Shown one piece after another: positions 1-10,400 of a stretch of DNA of 64,000 nt; position 1 is the stretch's first letter; each line of letters opens with the position of its first letter. This DNA is from Atopsyche davidsoni. Taxonomy: Eukaryota; Arthropoda; Insecta; Trichoptera; Hydrobiosidae. Where the stretch lies: NCBI GenBank assembly GCA_022113835.1, contig JAILWY010000020.1:4464001-4528000 (forward strand), read 5' to 3'. A program made the position numbers and the translations under genes. The notes below the pieces were generated by a model. That model did not search any database, was not told the origin of the DNA, and saw only the letters and a list, made by a program, of their open reading frames with translations.

Positions 1-138
1 TTCCTGCTGCTCCGACTTCCTCCGAGAGCACCACCAGAGGAAATCGCGCCAAGGTCACCACAACCGAGTCACGCGAGGAGACTGGATAGTCTCAATGCCA
101 CGCAGAGACTGGATTCTACATCTGGACCAAAAAAATAA
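1..138 (+). other. coding-like scrap at the left edge, possible exon end
   Basis: These bases are GC-richer than the flanking 6 kb. Frame 1 stays open from base 1 to a TAA at 136-138 and reads as a Pro/Arg/Ser-rich tail ending in RLDSTSGPKK. Frame 2 is also open, to about 198, so the reading frame is uncertain. No convincing splice donor is visible. It could be the last coding exon of an upstream gene, an upstream raskol exon, or chance. I do not recognise the peptide. Confidence 0.2.
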
Positions 139-1171
139 CACAATCGGTGATCGGCCAATAGCGTCCGACTTGATTGATGTTGCCATTGAATCCATTTTTT
201 AAATATTTTTTTTTACGTTTCGGTTCAAAATATCAGGACCATCTTCCGGGAAGGGAGTTTTGATATTCGGAGCCGAAACAAAGCGAAATAAATTAAAAAA
301 GGCACAAGGAAAACATAAACATTGTGGAGTTGTTGGAATTGTGTATTTTTATATACAGGGGGTTTTATTTTCGTGTGCCAAGGGTTCTTGGGAATACGTA
401 GGTTTTGATTGCCATTGTCAAGTGTTGATTTGGTTTCTTGCACTCCGACGTTTCGGTCACCATGAAGTAGGCCTGCAGAACGTTTGCGATTACCCTATAT
501 ATATATATATAAACAGTATTTGTGACTATTTCTACTCAACCTGCACGAGTGAGCAAACTGTATTCGAGATAAAAGCAACGAACAAAAAGTAACCAATCAT
601 TGATAATGGATAATGAACTGAAGCCGAAACCCGTCGAGTCGGTTCTGTGAGCGGATGTGGGCCGGACTGGTCGACAATTATGCCTTTATTTAATTTTCCA
701 ATTAAAACCATTATACTGGATACTATCACTTTAATTTGTCTACCCAAGAAACCTTAAACAGAAAAAAAAATATATAGAAACGATCATTGAATACAAAAAA
801 TACGTGGCTTCAGTTACTGGAAATCAGCTGTTTTCAATGGAAAAGTCTTGCTATTATGATGCCTTTAAAAAAAAAACACCTTGAGTAAAGATGTAATCAG
901 TACTTTTAAGAGTTTTTTTGTTCTACATATAACATGAAAAATTTCAGATTTTTATTATACGCAGTTCATATCTGCAAATAGCTTCCTGTCTCGCTTGCGT
1001 TTTTTTTTTTTATTTTTTTTTAAATGCACCAGATTTGTCTGAACTCTCTCCCTTTGAAGTGTTTCGGTCTACACGTGGCGTGCACGTGTCAGTCACATGC
1101 GAAGGAGTCGTAAATATCGCATTGTTAAAGTGTCGCCTGCAATTTGCCACAACGTTCAGGCAGCTTGCCAG
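139..1171. other. AT-rich non-coding stretch
   Basis: The sequence is AT-rich with homopolymer runs and a short TA run near 497-511. I see no supported gene, RNA or transposon end here. Confidence 0.5.
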
Positions 1172-2001
1172 CATGAAAGAATTTCGACATAGCAAACTTC
1201 CCTTGTCCTAATAATACATTATCGAATATTTTTTTTGACAAAATAAAGGATGTTTATTATTAAAAATAAGCGTATCATCTGCGAATGTCTATGAGTATCT
1301 AAAATAATTGATTACTCTTAACTCCATACAAAAATTTCATTCAATAAATTTCTGCTAAACTTAATATAATAATTTGCTTGCATGAAAGAATTTCGGCATA
1401 GCAAACTTCCCTTGTCCTAATAATACATTATCGAATATTTTTTTTGACAAAATAAAGGATGTTTATAATTAAAAATAAGCGTATCATCTGCGAATGTCTA
1501 TGAGTATCTAAAATAATAAATTACTCTTAACTCCATACAAAAATTTCATTCAATAAATTGCTGCTAAACTTAATATAATAATTTGCTTGCATGAAAGAAT
1601 TTCGACATAGCAAACTTCCCTTGTCCTAATAATACATTATCAAATATTTTTTTAACAAAATAAAGGATGTTTATAATTAAAAATAAGCGTATCATCTGTG
1701 AATGTCTATGAGTATCTAAAATAATAAATTACTCTTAAATCCATACAAAAATTTCATTCAATAAATTACTGCTAAACTTAATATAATAATTTGCTTGCAT
1801 GAAAGAATTTCGACATAGCAAACTTCCCTTGTCCTAATAATACATTATCGAATATTTTTTTTGACAAAATAAAGGATGTTTATAATTAAAAATAAGCGTA
1901 TCATCTGCGAATGTCTATGAGTATCTAAAATAATTAATAACTCTTAACTCCATACAAAAATTTCATTCAATAAATTGTTGCTAAACTTAATATAATAATT
2001 T
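1172..2001. repeat. tandem array, four units of ~209 bp
   Basis: Near-identical units begin with CATGAAAGAATTTCG at 1172, 1381, 1590 and 1798, giving periods of 209, 209 and 208 bp with a last unit of ~204 bp. Each unit is AT-rich and without a coding frame. Units differ by single bases and small indels, so the array arose by recent local amplification. Confidence 0.92.
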
Positions 2002-2379
2002 AAATAATTGTATCGCGTTTTTATGTCCAATTTATTAAAACGAAAACAATTTATTAAATGACTTACAACGCAGCAGTTTTTTTTTTACATATAATTTATC
2101 ATGTTTTTAACAAATATGTACATACGTGGGTATTGGCGGAAAAAATCTGTAGATTGCGATAACTTTGCATATATATTTTATAATACATATTATTACCCCT
2201 TCTGATTCATTGTGTAATCACTTGCAAATGATTTTCGAGTATCACAACAGATAATAAGTAAAGATCTTATCGAGTAATTAAAAAGTGAAGTTGACTATAA
2301 TTTAAAAAAATCGTTTCGCTGAATGATTTCTTCCACGGCGGAAAGAAACAATCACCCTTAATTGCACCCTGAGAAAACG

Positions 2380-2440
2380 CTCTTTTCTTCTTCTTCTCAT
2401 GCCTCTCCTCATAGGAGGTTAGTGACTATTTGCTATGTGC
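2380..2440 (-). mobile_element. 3' tail scrap of the RTE-like retroelement
   Basis: The TTCTTCTTCTTC run followed by a GCCTCTCCTCATAGGAGG-type motif recurs at 5262, 17232, 22096, 24330 and 54810. It matches the end of the retroelement described at 22,096. Only about 60 bp survive. Confidence 0.45.
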
Positions 2441-2512
2441 CCAAGATAGAAGTACCTCTTCTTCTTTACCATGGTCGCTTTGGTGTTTTAAGCCTCTTGA
2501 TAATATATACTA

Positions 2513-3060
2513 CAGTGTGTCCAAACAGAGTATCGGGTATTTGTTAGTTCAGTAAAACAAAAACTACTAGTAATCAAGTATTTTTTTTATTGTCGATTAT
2601 AAGAATACAGAATGGAAAATCATTTCGAAAAGATGATGTTATCAAAATGGCGACCGTTAAGCGCTGCTGGCCCTCTTCTAATCCGGAACGAAGATTGCTG
2701 ATAACACGCTGAGACACATAGCCCTCGATATTGCTGCCATTTCTGACATGATGTACTGTTTCAATTCCGTTAGATTCATCGGATTATTCTCATAGACCCT
2801 ACTTTTAAGGTATCCCCATACGAAATAGTCAAGAGATCTAAGATCGGGGCTTCTTGATGTCACGTCTACGTGAAATGACCTTATTAGGGAATAATTCGTG
2901 AACAGCTTCAATTGATTGCTTTGATGTATGACAAGTATTGGAACCACGTTCTCGAGTCGAAACCTCGAAACTCCTGCAACTCTGGTCCCAAAAATTTTCG
3001 CAGCATATCGCAATAACGGTCACTATTCACATCCACCCGATGCTCTTTCTGGACACCCTG
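2513..3060 (-). mobile_element. Tc1/mariner-type deletion derivative with intact ends
   Basis: The element is bounded by imperfect terminal inverted repeats, CAGTGTGTCC at the left and GGACACCCTG at the right. Both are flanked by TA, the target duplication of the IS630-Tc1-mariner superfamily. On the minus strand 2678-3013 encodes the C-terminal part of a transposase, including the motif SPDLRSLDYFVWGYLKSRVY. This resembles the third catalytic Asp region of insect DDE transposases. At 548 bp it lacks the N-terminal half and must be non-autonomous. The N-terminal part of a similar transposase is found at 22,499. Confidence 0.75.
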
Positions 3061-3297
3061 TATATTATATAGTAGTCCCCACGTTTGGTGGTGTAATGAG
3101 GGGGTGGTGGCTTCAGTCGGTGACCATGTGTGGCGTGTCCGGTAATCCTTTCCCCGGGCTTCCCCCTAAGCACCTTCGAACCCCGGCCTCTCGGTTCGAG
3201 CCGCTGCGCTAATGTGCAAAAGTCACAGGCCGTTCAGGAACACATTTGCCCTGAAAAACACTCTAAAGCAGTATTCGCTTGTTGCGATTTGCATTTG

Positions 3298-3680
3298 GCC
3301 CAGAGGTCCTCAAACTTTTTGACCCTGGACCTTGCTAATATTGATTTTTTTTACAACTTCAAATAAGTCAGATTTAACATTAAATCTCCTCGCCCAGTGG
3401 TTTCCAATCTATTTTTTTTTTTTTTTGTAAGATCGGGAACCGCGCTGAAACCCCTTTTCATGGGGTATGAAGGTGGAAAAGCTATCAAAAAACCTTCCTG
3501 CGATAGTCCATAGTGCAAGATAAATAGCATTATTATGCAAGTGCATGGGAACAAGCTGTGCTACGTGCATTATGATATTTACGGAATGCATATATTGTGG
3601 TGATGACCTGTGATGGGATCCACTCCCATAGACCCCCATTTGCAGTTCGTGGACCCCAAATTTAATATTTCGCTGTCGTC
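3298..3680 (+). mobile_element. dispersed repeat with hAT-like end sequence
   Basis: It starts CAGAGGTCCTCAAACTTTTT, like the ends of many hAT-type elements, and has a second similar start near 3391. The block from 3390 to 3660 recurs inverted at 25,205-25,500 and partly at 22,690. Precise ends and a target duplication were not found. Confidence 0.45.
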
Positions 3681-4125
3681 GATCCTTGGAGGTTGATATT
3701 GGCCACTTTGTGGAACTTTTGATTTAGCCCATGTGTCTCTTGACTTTGGGTGTTTTTTTCATGGTGAAATTGTCAGCTGTGTATGGGTTTCTTATGGTCA
3801 CCCTGTGGCCGAGAGGCTCCGGCGGGTAATGGCACTCCCGTGCGTGTGACCTTTGCTAATTATAACTCCTTTACTGTAATTAAAGCCACGGTTACCTGCA
3901 ATCATCGCACGCCCGGGAGAGCCGCATCACGTTCAAACTCGGGACTTCGGGTTCAAAATACTCACCCCTAATTAAATATAATTAATATTTACCAACACAG
4001 ATAAAAAATTTATACTATACATCGGTTTTTTTTATATTAAACTAATCAATTTTCGCGCTGGAAATTTATATACTCGCATTCGCTGTGTATGACAGAAATG
4101 CGTAAAAATACCATTGTTCAGCTAC

Positions 4126-4215
4126 AAAAAGAGGCATTGGAAGCAGAAGGTTAACATGGATGCGGAATCTGCTTCAGTACTACAAGTAGCACAACCGATT
4201 TGATAAGACTGGATA
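4126..4215 (+). mobile_element. RTE-like retroelement fragment, RT C-terminal tail
   Basis: The + strand reads GSRRLTWMRNLLQYYK. This matches the tail R(G/S)RRKLTWMRNLRQW seen in the copies at 29.8, 45.1 and 57.8 kb and typical of endonuclease-reverse transcriptase polyproteins. Only a few dozen codons survive. Confidence 0.55.
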
Positions 4216-5167
4216 TGTCACAATTTTTTTGTGGTATACTAACAATGACCGAATGACGTCACGATTTTCAGTGTGATGACTTCTTATAAAACCAAAAAAT
4301 ATATAAGGAATGCATGACGAAGCTATGGCGTCAGTAATCCACGGTTTACGTAGGCCTGGGTTAGTACGGAGGTGTTGACTTAACGCTTGTGTGGGCTTTG
4401 TTATTGGTGCTATTGCAGTGGCACTGTATTACGCATTTATACACAGACCCAATTCCCAAGATAAACAATCGTAATCTTGCATTATGCATATTATATTTCG
4501 AGTGTCATTGCGTTTCTAGATAAATTTAAATTTCTCCGTACCAGTCGACACTTTTCCGCTGTGAATTCCCAACACTCGCCGCCAAGTACATCCGCTGATG
4601 GATCAGGGCCCCCCGTCACTGCATCACCTCCGGCTCTCTAGTATCTGATAGGGAAATCGTGAACGATCTCGCTAATAATACTTATTACGCGCCCATTCCA
4701 GCGCAAAGCCATTAATATTTTTTTACGATTTTAATAATAATAGAATAGATTATTTTTCGATTTGATACTAATTAGCATTTTTGTTATTTTTAAACGATTG
4801 AGGCCGTTTAAAGTCGGTGTATATTTGTCATCAATGACACGATGACACAAACGACGATTTCCATCCGACCATCTGTGTCCATTGTCGTCCTCGTTAATTA
4901 TGCCATAGAAGTTAAAATAAAATAACTCTCCAGGTGACATTGGAAATAATTACTTAAAACCGATTAAAGACTAAGACTCAAGCATAAGTCAGTCTGGTTA
5001 GTTTGCCTTTGTGAATCTCGTTTGAAAATAAGTCCACCTGTTATTTTACCTGCAATAATCGATTATCCGAATATTTATTTTCACTTTTACAATTACGAAC
5101 CGAATATTAAAATTGCCATAGCATTGAATGGTGAGTTTTTCCTTTACTTGTTCTTTACAATTCCACT
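4216..5167. other. AT-rich non-coding stretch
   Basis: No supported gene. A 69-codon open frame on the minus strand (4731-4940) has no recognisable motif and I do not call it. Confidence 0.4.
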
Positions 5168-5212
5168 GTGCTGTCTATAAAAGCACTGATTTATTGCTTG
5201 TATAGACAGCAC
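5168..5212. repeat. 18-bp hairpin
   Basis: GTGCTGTCTATAAAAGCA (5168-5185) pairs with 5195-5212 at 17 of 18 positions, leaving a 9-base loop. The pairing does not extend further. It could be a small cruciform, a MITE remnant or an RNA hairpin. Confidence 0.7.
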
Positions 5213-5261
5213 GATACTGATTGTTAGTGTATGTACAGTGTCTCAAACCAGTTATGATATA

Positions 5262-5570
5262 TATTCTTCTTCTTTGGGTACCTCTCCTCAGAGGAATTTG
5301 GTGACCATCTCGCTGAAGATATTTCTATGTCTGTTCATAGTTTTCTTAGGGAGAATAGTGTAGTCCCTGAGACCTTCTATACTGCAGTTTTATATTCGAA
5401 GTAAAGCTGCTGCCCAATAGCATTATTATATTATACAATCTTCTCCTTACAAAGCTTCTATATTAGACTATGATATTCCTTCTGCAGCAGGCTGCAGCAA
5501 CAATAGTAGAAGCCTTCCACCTATTCAAGGTACTTCCAAGACACATCCCTGGAAAATCATCCAATACTGC
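5262..5570 (-). mobile_element. RTE-like retroelement 3' tail
   Basis: It shares an ordered set of motifs with the copy at 22,096-22,400: the TTCTTCTTC run, ACCTCTCCTCAGAGGA, CTGCCCAATAGCATTATTAT, then CAAAGCTTC. Frameshifts and indels break any reading frame. Confidence 0.6.
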
Positions 5571-6055
5571 AATACATACGCTCAAGGTACAAAATTCCAA
5601 GAGTGAAGCGATTTATATATAGTTTTTTTTTACGTATTTGAGTTTCTATATAATATTATAGATCTGCAGAGTATTTTTCATCGAGGATCGCCCGAAAAAT
5701 AACAGCAGATAAAAAGTCCCACACGATGCGGGCTAATTTTAATTCTAATGTTATGCATGCGCATTTAACTTGCAAATTAGGATCAGTTTTTTCCCGCAAA
5801 GAGTGTGGGCCGCTTCGTAAAGATTCTTCGGTCTGATAGGCTCGAGCGGAATACTCATATTCTAATATTTACAATCACTTGCAAGATAGCTTAATTATAC
5901 GGTGTTTTTTTAAATTTATTCATAAATCACTTGTGGTCTTTCCAGGTATCAGCTCATACAGTAGAAAAGTTCATATCTAATATGTTTTTATTATTTCTGA
6001 TGTATAATATAGAACTGCTCTGTTTATTTGTTAAATTATATATATATATATATAA

Positions 6056-6250
6056 GGCATGGAGTTGAGGCGTTTGAAATGTGGCTTTATAGGAGAATAC
6101 TCAAAACACCATGGGCTGACAGCGTTTTCTACTTTGGCCATATTTTTCGAAGCCAGTTGATTGTCCAAGGAAAATTACGTGACCGGAAGTCGAGAAGCTG
6201 AATTATTAATGGACACCAAGCCTCTTCTGAGAGGCACTCGAAGAAGAAGG
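6056..6250 (+). mobile_element. RTE-like retroelement fragment, RT C-terminal region
   Basis: The + strand encodes EAFEMWLYRRILKTPWAD, then after a gap a FGHIF-like motif and a QLIVQGKLRDRKSRS stretch, ending in the GAGGCACTCGAAGAAGAAG tail. The order matches the C-terminal part of insect endonuclease-reverse transcriptases. Internal deletions have removed the sequence between the motifs. Confidence 0.65.
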
Positions 6251-7229
6251 ATAAAAGTTCATACCAGAATATACTTAATATAAGCACCAAATCAGTCTCA
6301 ATGGTCATTTTTTTATTCACGTGATTTATAGTCATGTCGTTGCCTCAACGGTGAGTCAATTTCGTGACCGACAGCGCAATGTTTGATTTGATCTATCACT
6401 TTGAGTATTGGCGATGTACGCAATAATATTCCGGGAATAAATTCCTGCATTTAATTTTTAATTTTTATTTAATTTTTTGACCAAGAACTCCAAGAGTCAC
6501 GAATGATTTTGAGGATATTAGGGCATGCAGTGCCTTGTGCCTCTGCCGATGCAGTTCAAGTCGCCACAAAGCTGGTGCACTTTCACCGACGTCACGACTC
6601 GACCGCCCACTCGCTAGGCAAAGCCATTATCAACCTCGTTTCCCCGTCACTAATTTTACTCCAGCATAGGCAAAACTCTTGAGGATTGAGTGGTTCTTTG
6701 ATACAACCAAGAAAGTGACTAGGAGAAGAAGATTTGAACATTTGTACAGTACTATGGAAAGCAGTGGCTTTCACCTAATGCAGTTCCTAAAGCGCCATGA
6801 TACATATTGCACGCAAATCTGTGAAAAATATATAATAAAAACCCTTTCTTTATGAGACATCAATCACTCGGGGACCTCCCCATTAGGGCACCGGATGTGA
6901 CGTCAACCCCGAATCGAGAACTCCCCTTCGTCTGTATAATATTCTAGCTTTCACAGTGACTTGCAAAGAGTGGCCAAGACAACAAGTATTCGCCACTAAT
7001 CTTCTTCTGAAGCGTCCAAACCGACTTTCACAGGAAGCTTTCGATGTTTCAAGTCAAAGCAGAAAGGCAAAGCTTTTTTTTGGCACAAGCTATAAAAAAA
7101 AAAAAACAAGTTTAGACATGTATGTCGAAATGCATGTGTCGTTAGTGCCATCTATGTGTGGAATATGAAAACTTAGTTTTTTTGGGCCTTAGTAGAAAAA
7201 GAGAAGTAATTTGTTTGTGTTGTTTTCAG
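6251..7229. other. upstream intron or 5' flank of the RasGAP gene
   Basis: Because the first exon found (7230) begins inside a codon, this stretch should be intron. I see no confident upstream exon. Near 6522-6535 is one arm (GGCATGCAGTGC) of the hairpin repeated at 31.4-32.3 kb. Confidence 0.4.
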
Positions 7230-7425
7230 ATACGTCGTATGAGAAGGCGTGCCGGCGAGGGTCTGGGGGTGCAGCACCCCTGGCGGTGCCGCTGGCTGGA
7301 CCCCAGGCCAGCCCGTCCCGCCTGGCAGCCTTCTTCTTCAGCAAGCGCTCCCTCCGTGCCAGCCCCCTCAAGCGTGCCCGCTCTGCTGCCAAGCTCGCCC
7401 CCCGAGCCCCCCTGCGCTCCTCCAG
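7230..7425 (+). CDS. raskol: raskol exon a (basic linker before the PH region)
   Basis: The acceptor is TGTTTTCAG and the donor CAG|GTGAGC. The exon enters with two bases of a split codon and leaves in phase 2. It encodes the Ser/Lys/Arg-rich stretch [15 protein letters not shown] and ends LRSS, leading into SHESLLS of the next exon. It is strongly GC-rich compared with the AT-rich introns. Confidence 0.9.
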
Positions 7426-10400
7426 GTGAGCCCCCCTGCTGTGGCTGCCCGACCCTTCCCGTCCACTCCTGAAACACCAAAAAGATATCTTGAAACACTC
7501 TGTGTACCCTAAGCACTCCTCCGTTGACCGGAGTTTTAGAATTGATCGTATCGATCATGCCGCTGTTGGCGATGGGTCTGTGAGTAAAATCACATATCAC
7601 AGCATGTTAGAAATATTGACAGGGACAGTCGGGGACTTTGATTGTATCGCAATATCATTTTGATAGTCATCTTCCATTATTGGGTCTTGGAGAGTATACC
7701 CTCGTGGTTGAAGAGATACCGATCCCATCCACCCAACATACATACTTTAAAATTTTCAGTGTGCTTTTTGAGCGTCATATTTATTATATCCTTGCGATAG
7801 TATTATTTTCATACAGGAATTTAAACGTTTTCCGTTACAATACGTAACATAAAGAACATGCACATCAAAAAAAATTATTCTAGCACTAAATGACAAATTT
7901 ATTGTTACAGTAAAAAGTCAGGTAAACTATTTTAATGAAATGCCGTTGTATTCATAAAATATAATTTTGAGATATCAGTACAACTTATGGTAAGGCAAAG
8001 AAGCGTCCGTCCTTTCCGAATCCCATCGTTTGAGTAACACTCACTTATAAAGAGCAATCGCTCAGCGGTTTGCCCATAAGTAATACCTTGTCATACCTTA
8101 AAATATGATTCTACGTTCTAAACAGATGATATAACATAAGATTAATAATAGCATGGTAATGAGGTGTACGTTAATTCAGAAAGGTGCTCTGCTCCCCGAT
8201 AACCCGTAAATTGGATTTCAAAGACGTGCACTAAAACAATTTAAGTCAAGTACATAAATATTAATGCATTTATTAAAAAATATAAAAATAAACATTGCAT
8301 TATTTTATATATATTTCTTTATAGAAATTTTAAACTTACTTGTTACTATAACATAATATAAACGTGTGATTTGACTGTGGAATATTCCAGGTCCCACGAG
8401 AGCCTGCTGTCTGCGCCCGCCGCCTGCACCGGTGGCGTGCGAGGAGGCAGTGTCCGGGCCTTGCACGCGTCCCTGGCGGGGCGGGCCCACTGCTTCCAGC
8501 TGCACCTGCCCGGCCCGCCCCCGGCCACACGCTACTTTGCATGCGGATCTCGGCTGGAACGAGACGCGTGGATCAACAGGTATGATGATCTGTCGTTATT
8601 AGTATGAATTGTCTATGAGTAAACTGTAACGATGCCTAATGAAATTAGCTTCACCTGATTCATAAGATTCAACCGTCTAACCACTGAACCAAAAAAACAA
8701 ATTTAATTCACTTAACAAAAGTACGCTATTATTTGAGAGAATAGATTATTTTTATTCACATTCATGGTTCCTATAATCATCGTTAATATTAAAATTTCAC
8801 GACTTTATATGTAATTAACAACATAATTTGTTTCCTATTATTGCTAATCGTGATATGTAAAATATTTCAGTTTACGAGCTTCTCTGCAAGCAGAAGGCAC
8901 CAACAATGTCAGAAGAACAGAGAGATCGCTGCGACTCTTTCTCTTGGAAGCCAAGGGCCTGGCGCCGAAGAAGAAATACTACTGCGAACTACTGCTGGAC
9001 GCCACACTTTACGCCAGGTAAGGCAGACTTCAATAATGAAACTCTAGTCTGTAGAATCCAAGGATAATGTAACCATCTTAGAGATGCATAAACATCTACT
9101 GTCGCTTAAGTGAGAAACATAGTCGAGATTATATACCGAACTCTAGTTTTTGACTGCTTGTTATTTTTGCTATATGGACTTCTATTGCTTTGGTCCACTG
9201 ACAGGACTTTAGATTAATATAATAGTCTAATTATGTAAGGAATACATAATTTTTCTATGCAAGGAGTTAGTATTAACCTGAACATGCGCTAAACGGAATG
9301 AATGGGACAAAAGTGACACCAGCGCGGTGCGTCTGTCCACTCTACTCTCCGGAGAACAATCATTCTGAATTATTGTCCTTGCTTGCGTAATCTGTAACAG
9401 TGCCGGCATTCCTAATTGCCAGCTGCGATAACGAGGTATAGCGCAATCGTCATAACCTTAAACGTTAATTAATTTTTAATAAATAGGCTAAGGACAATAA
9501 TACTCTAGATTATTTTAATTATGCCTGATTAAATATTATCACCATCGCGTTATTTGATTGTTTATATATAATTTATTTAGGTGACTTGAATCTCAATTAT
9601 GAATTTTAATTCTTATTGGCTAATTCATAGTTATTTTAATAGAAATGAAATTTTTCAGTTTTTATTTTGAGTGTTTTCTCTTTCCAGAACGTCGAGTAAG
9701 CTGAAGACTGACCTCTGCTTCTGGGGTGAGGTCTTCGAGTTCTCTGGCCTCCCCCACATCAACGTCATCACAGTGGACGTGTACAGGGAGCCAGATAGAA
9801 AGCCTCGCAAGCGGGACAAACGCTTTCTAGTTGGTGAGCATCTCGGCTGCATTTACTGCTATTAGCTAAATTTTTACCAGCAATTAATAATATAAACGTA
9901 TCTTATGACATCGGTAACAAAATATTGTCTTATTCTAGGGTCTGTGAAGATTCCGATACACGAGCTGACTGGGCGGCACCAGAGCGAGCGCTGGCACCCG
10001 CTCATATCCGAGACAGACAACGCGCCTGCTAGCCTCCGAGTCAAGTGCCGCTACCAGTCCCTGGAGGTGCTGCCCATGCCCAGCTACGCACCCCTGCTCA
10101 ACTACCTCCGCGACAGCTACCCGCAGTTGCTGGAGTATCTGGAGCCCGTCATCGGTATGATCATCACATGCACAACATCAAAATATTTCTTCCTATTGTC
10201 CTAAGCTATATAGTGCTAGTACATGAATTGAACTCTGCTTACATTCCATATGTAGTTTTGTCTCATTCACCTGTATAATGAAAAAAAATAATATGTTCCT
10301 GGAAGTTAATATCTGTTTTGCGACATCAGGTGTTAAGAGCAAGGAAGAGGTTGCAGCAGCTTTGGTGGGCTGCGTCCGAGGAGCTGGAGGTGCTGCAGCT

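Noticed and set aside
7158..7600. Overlapping open frames on both strands over raskol exon a
   Set aside because: They are shadows of the GC-rich exon; only the frame giving [18 protein letters not shown] joins to the next exon.
8660..8695. tRNA-like motif GTTCAGTGGTTAGACGG on the minus strand within a raskol intron
   Set aside because: Only the D-arm-like half is present; no cloverleaf.
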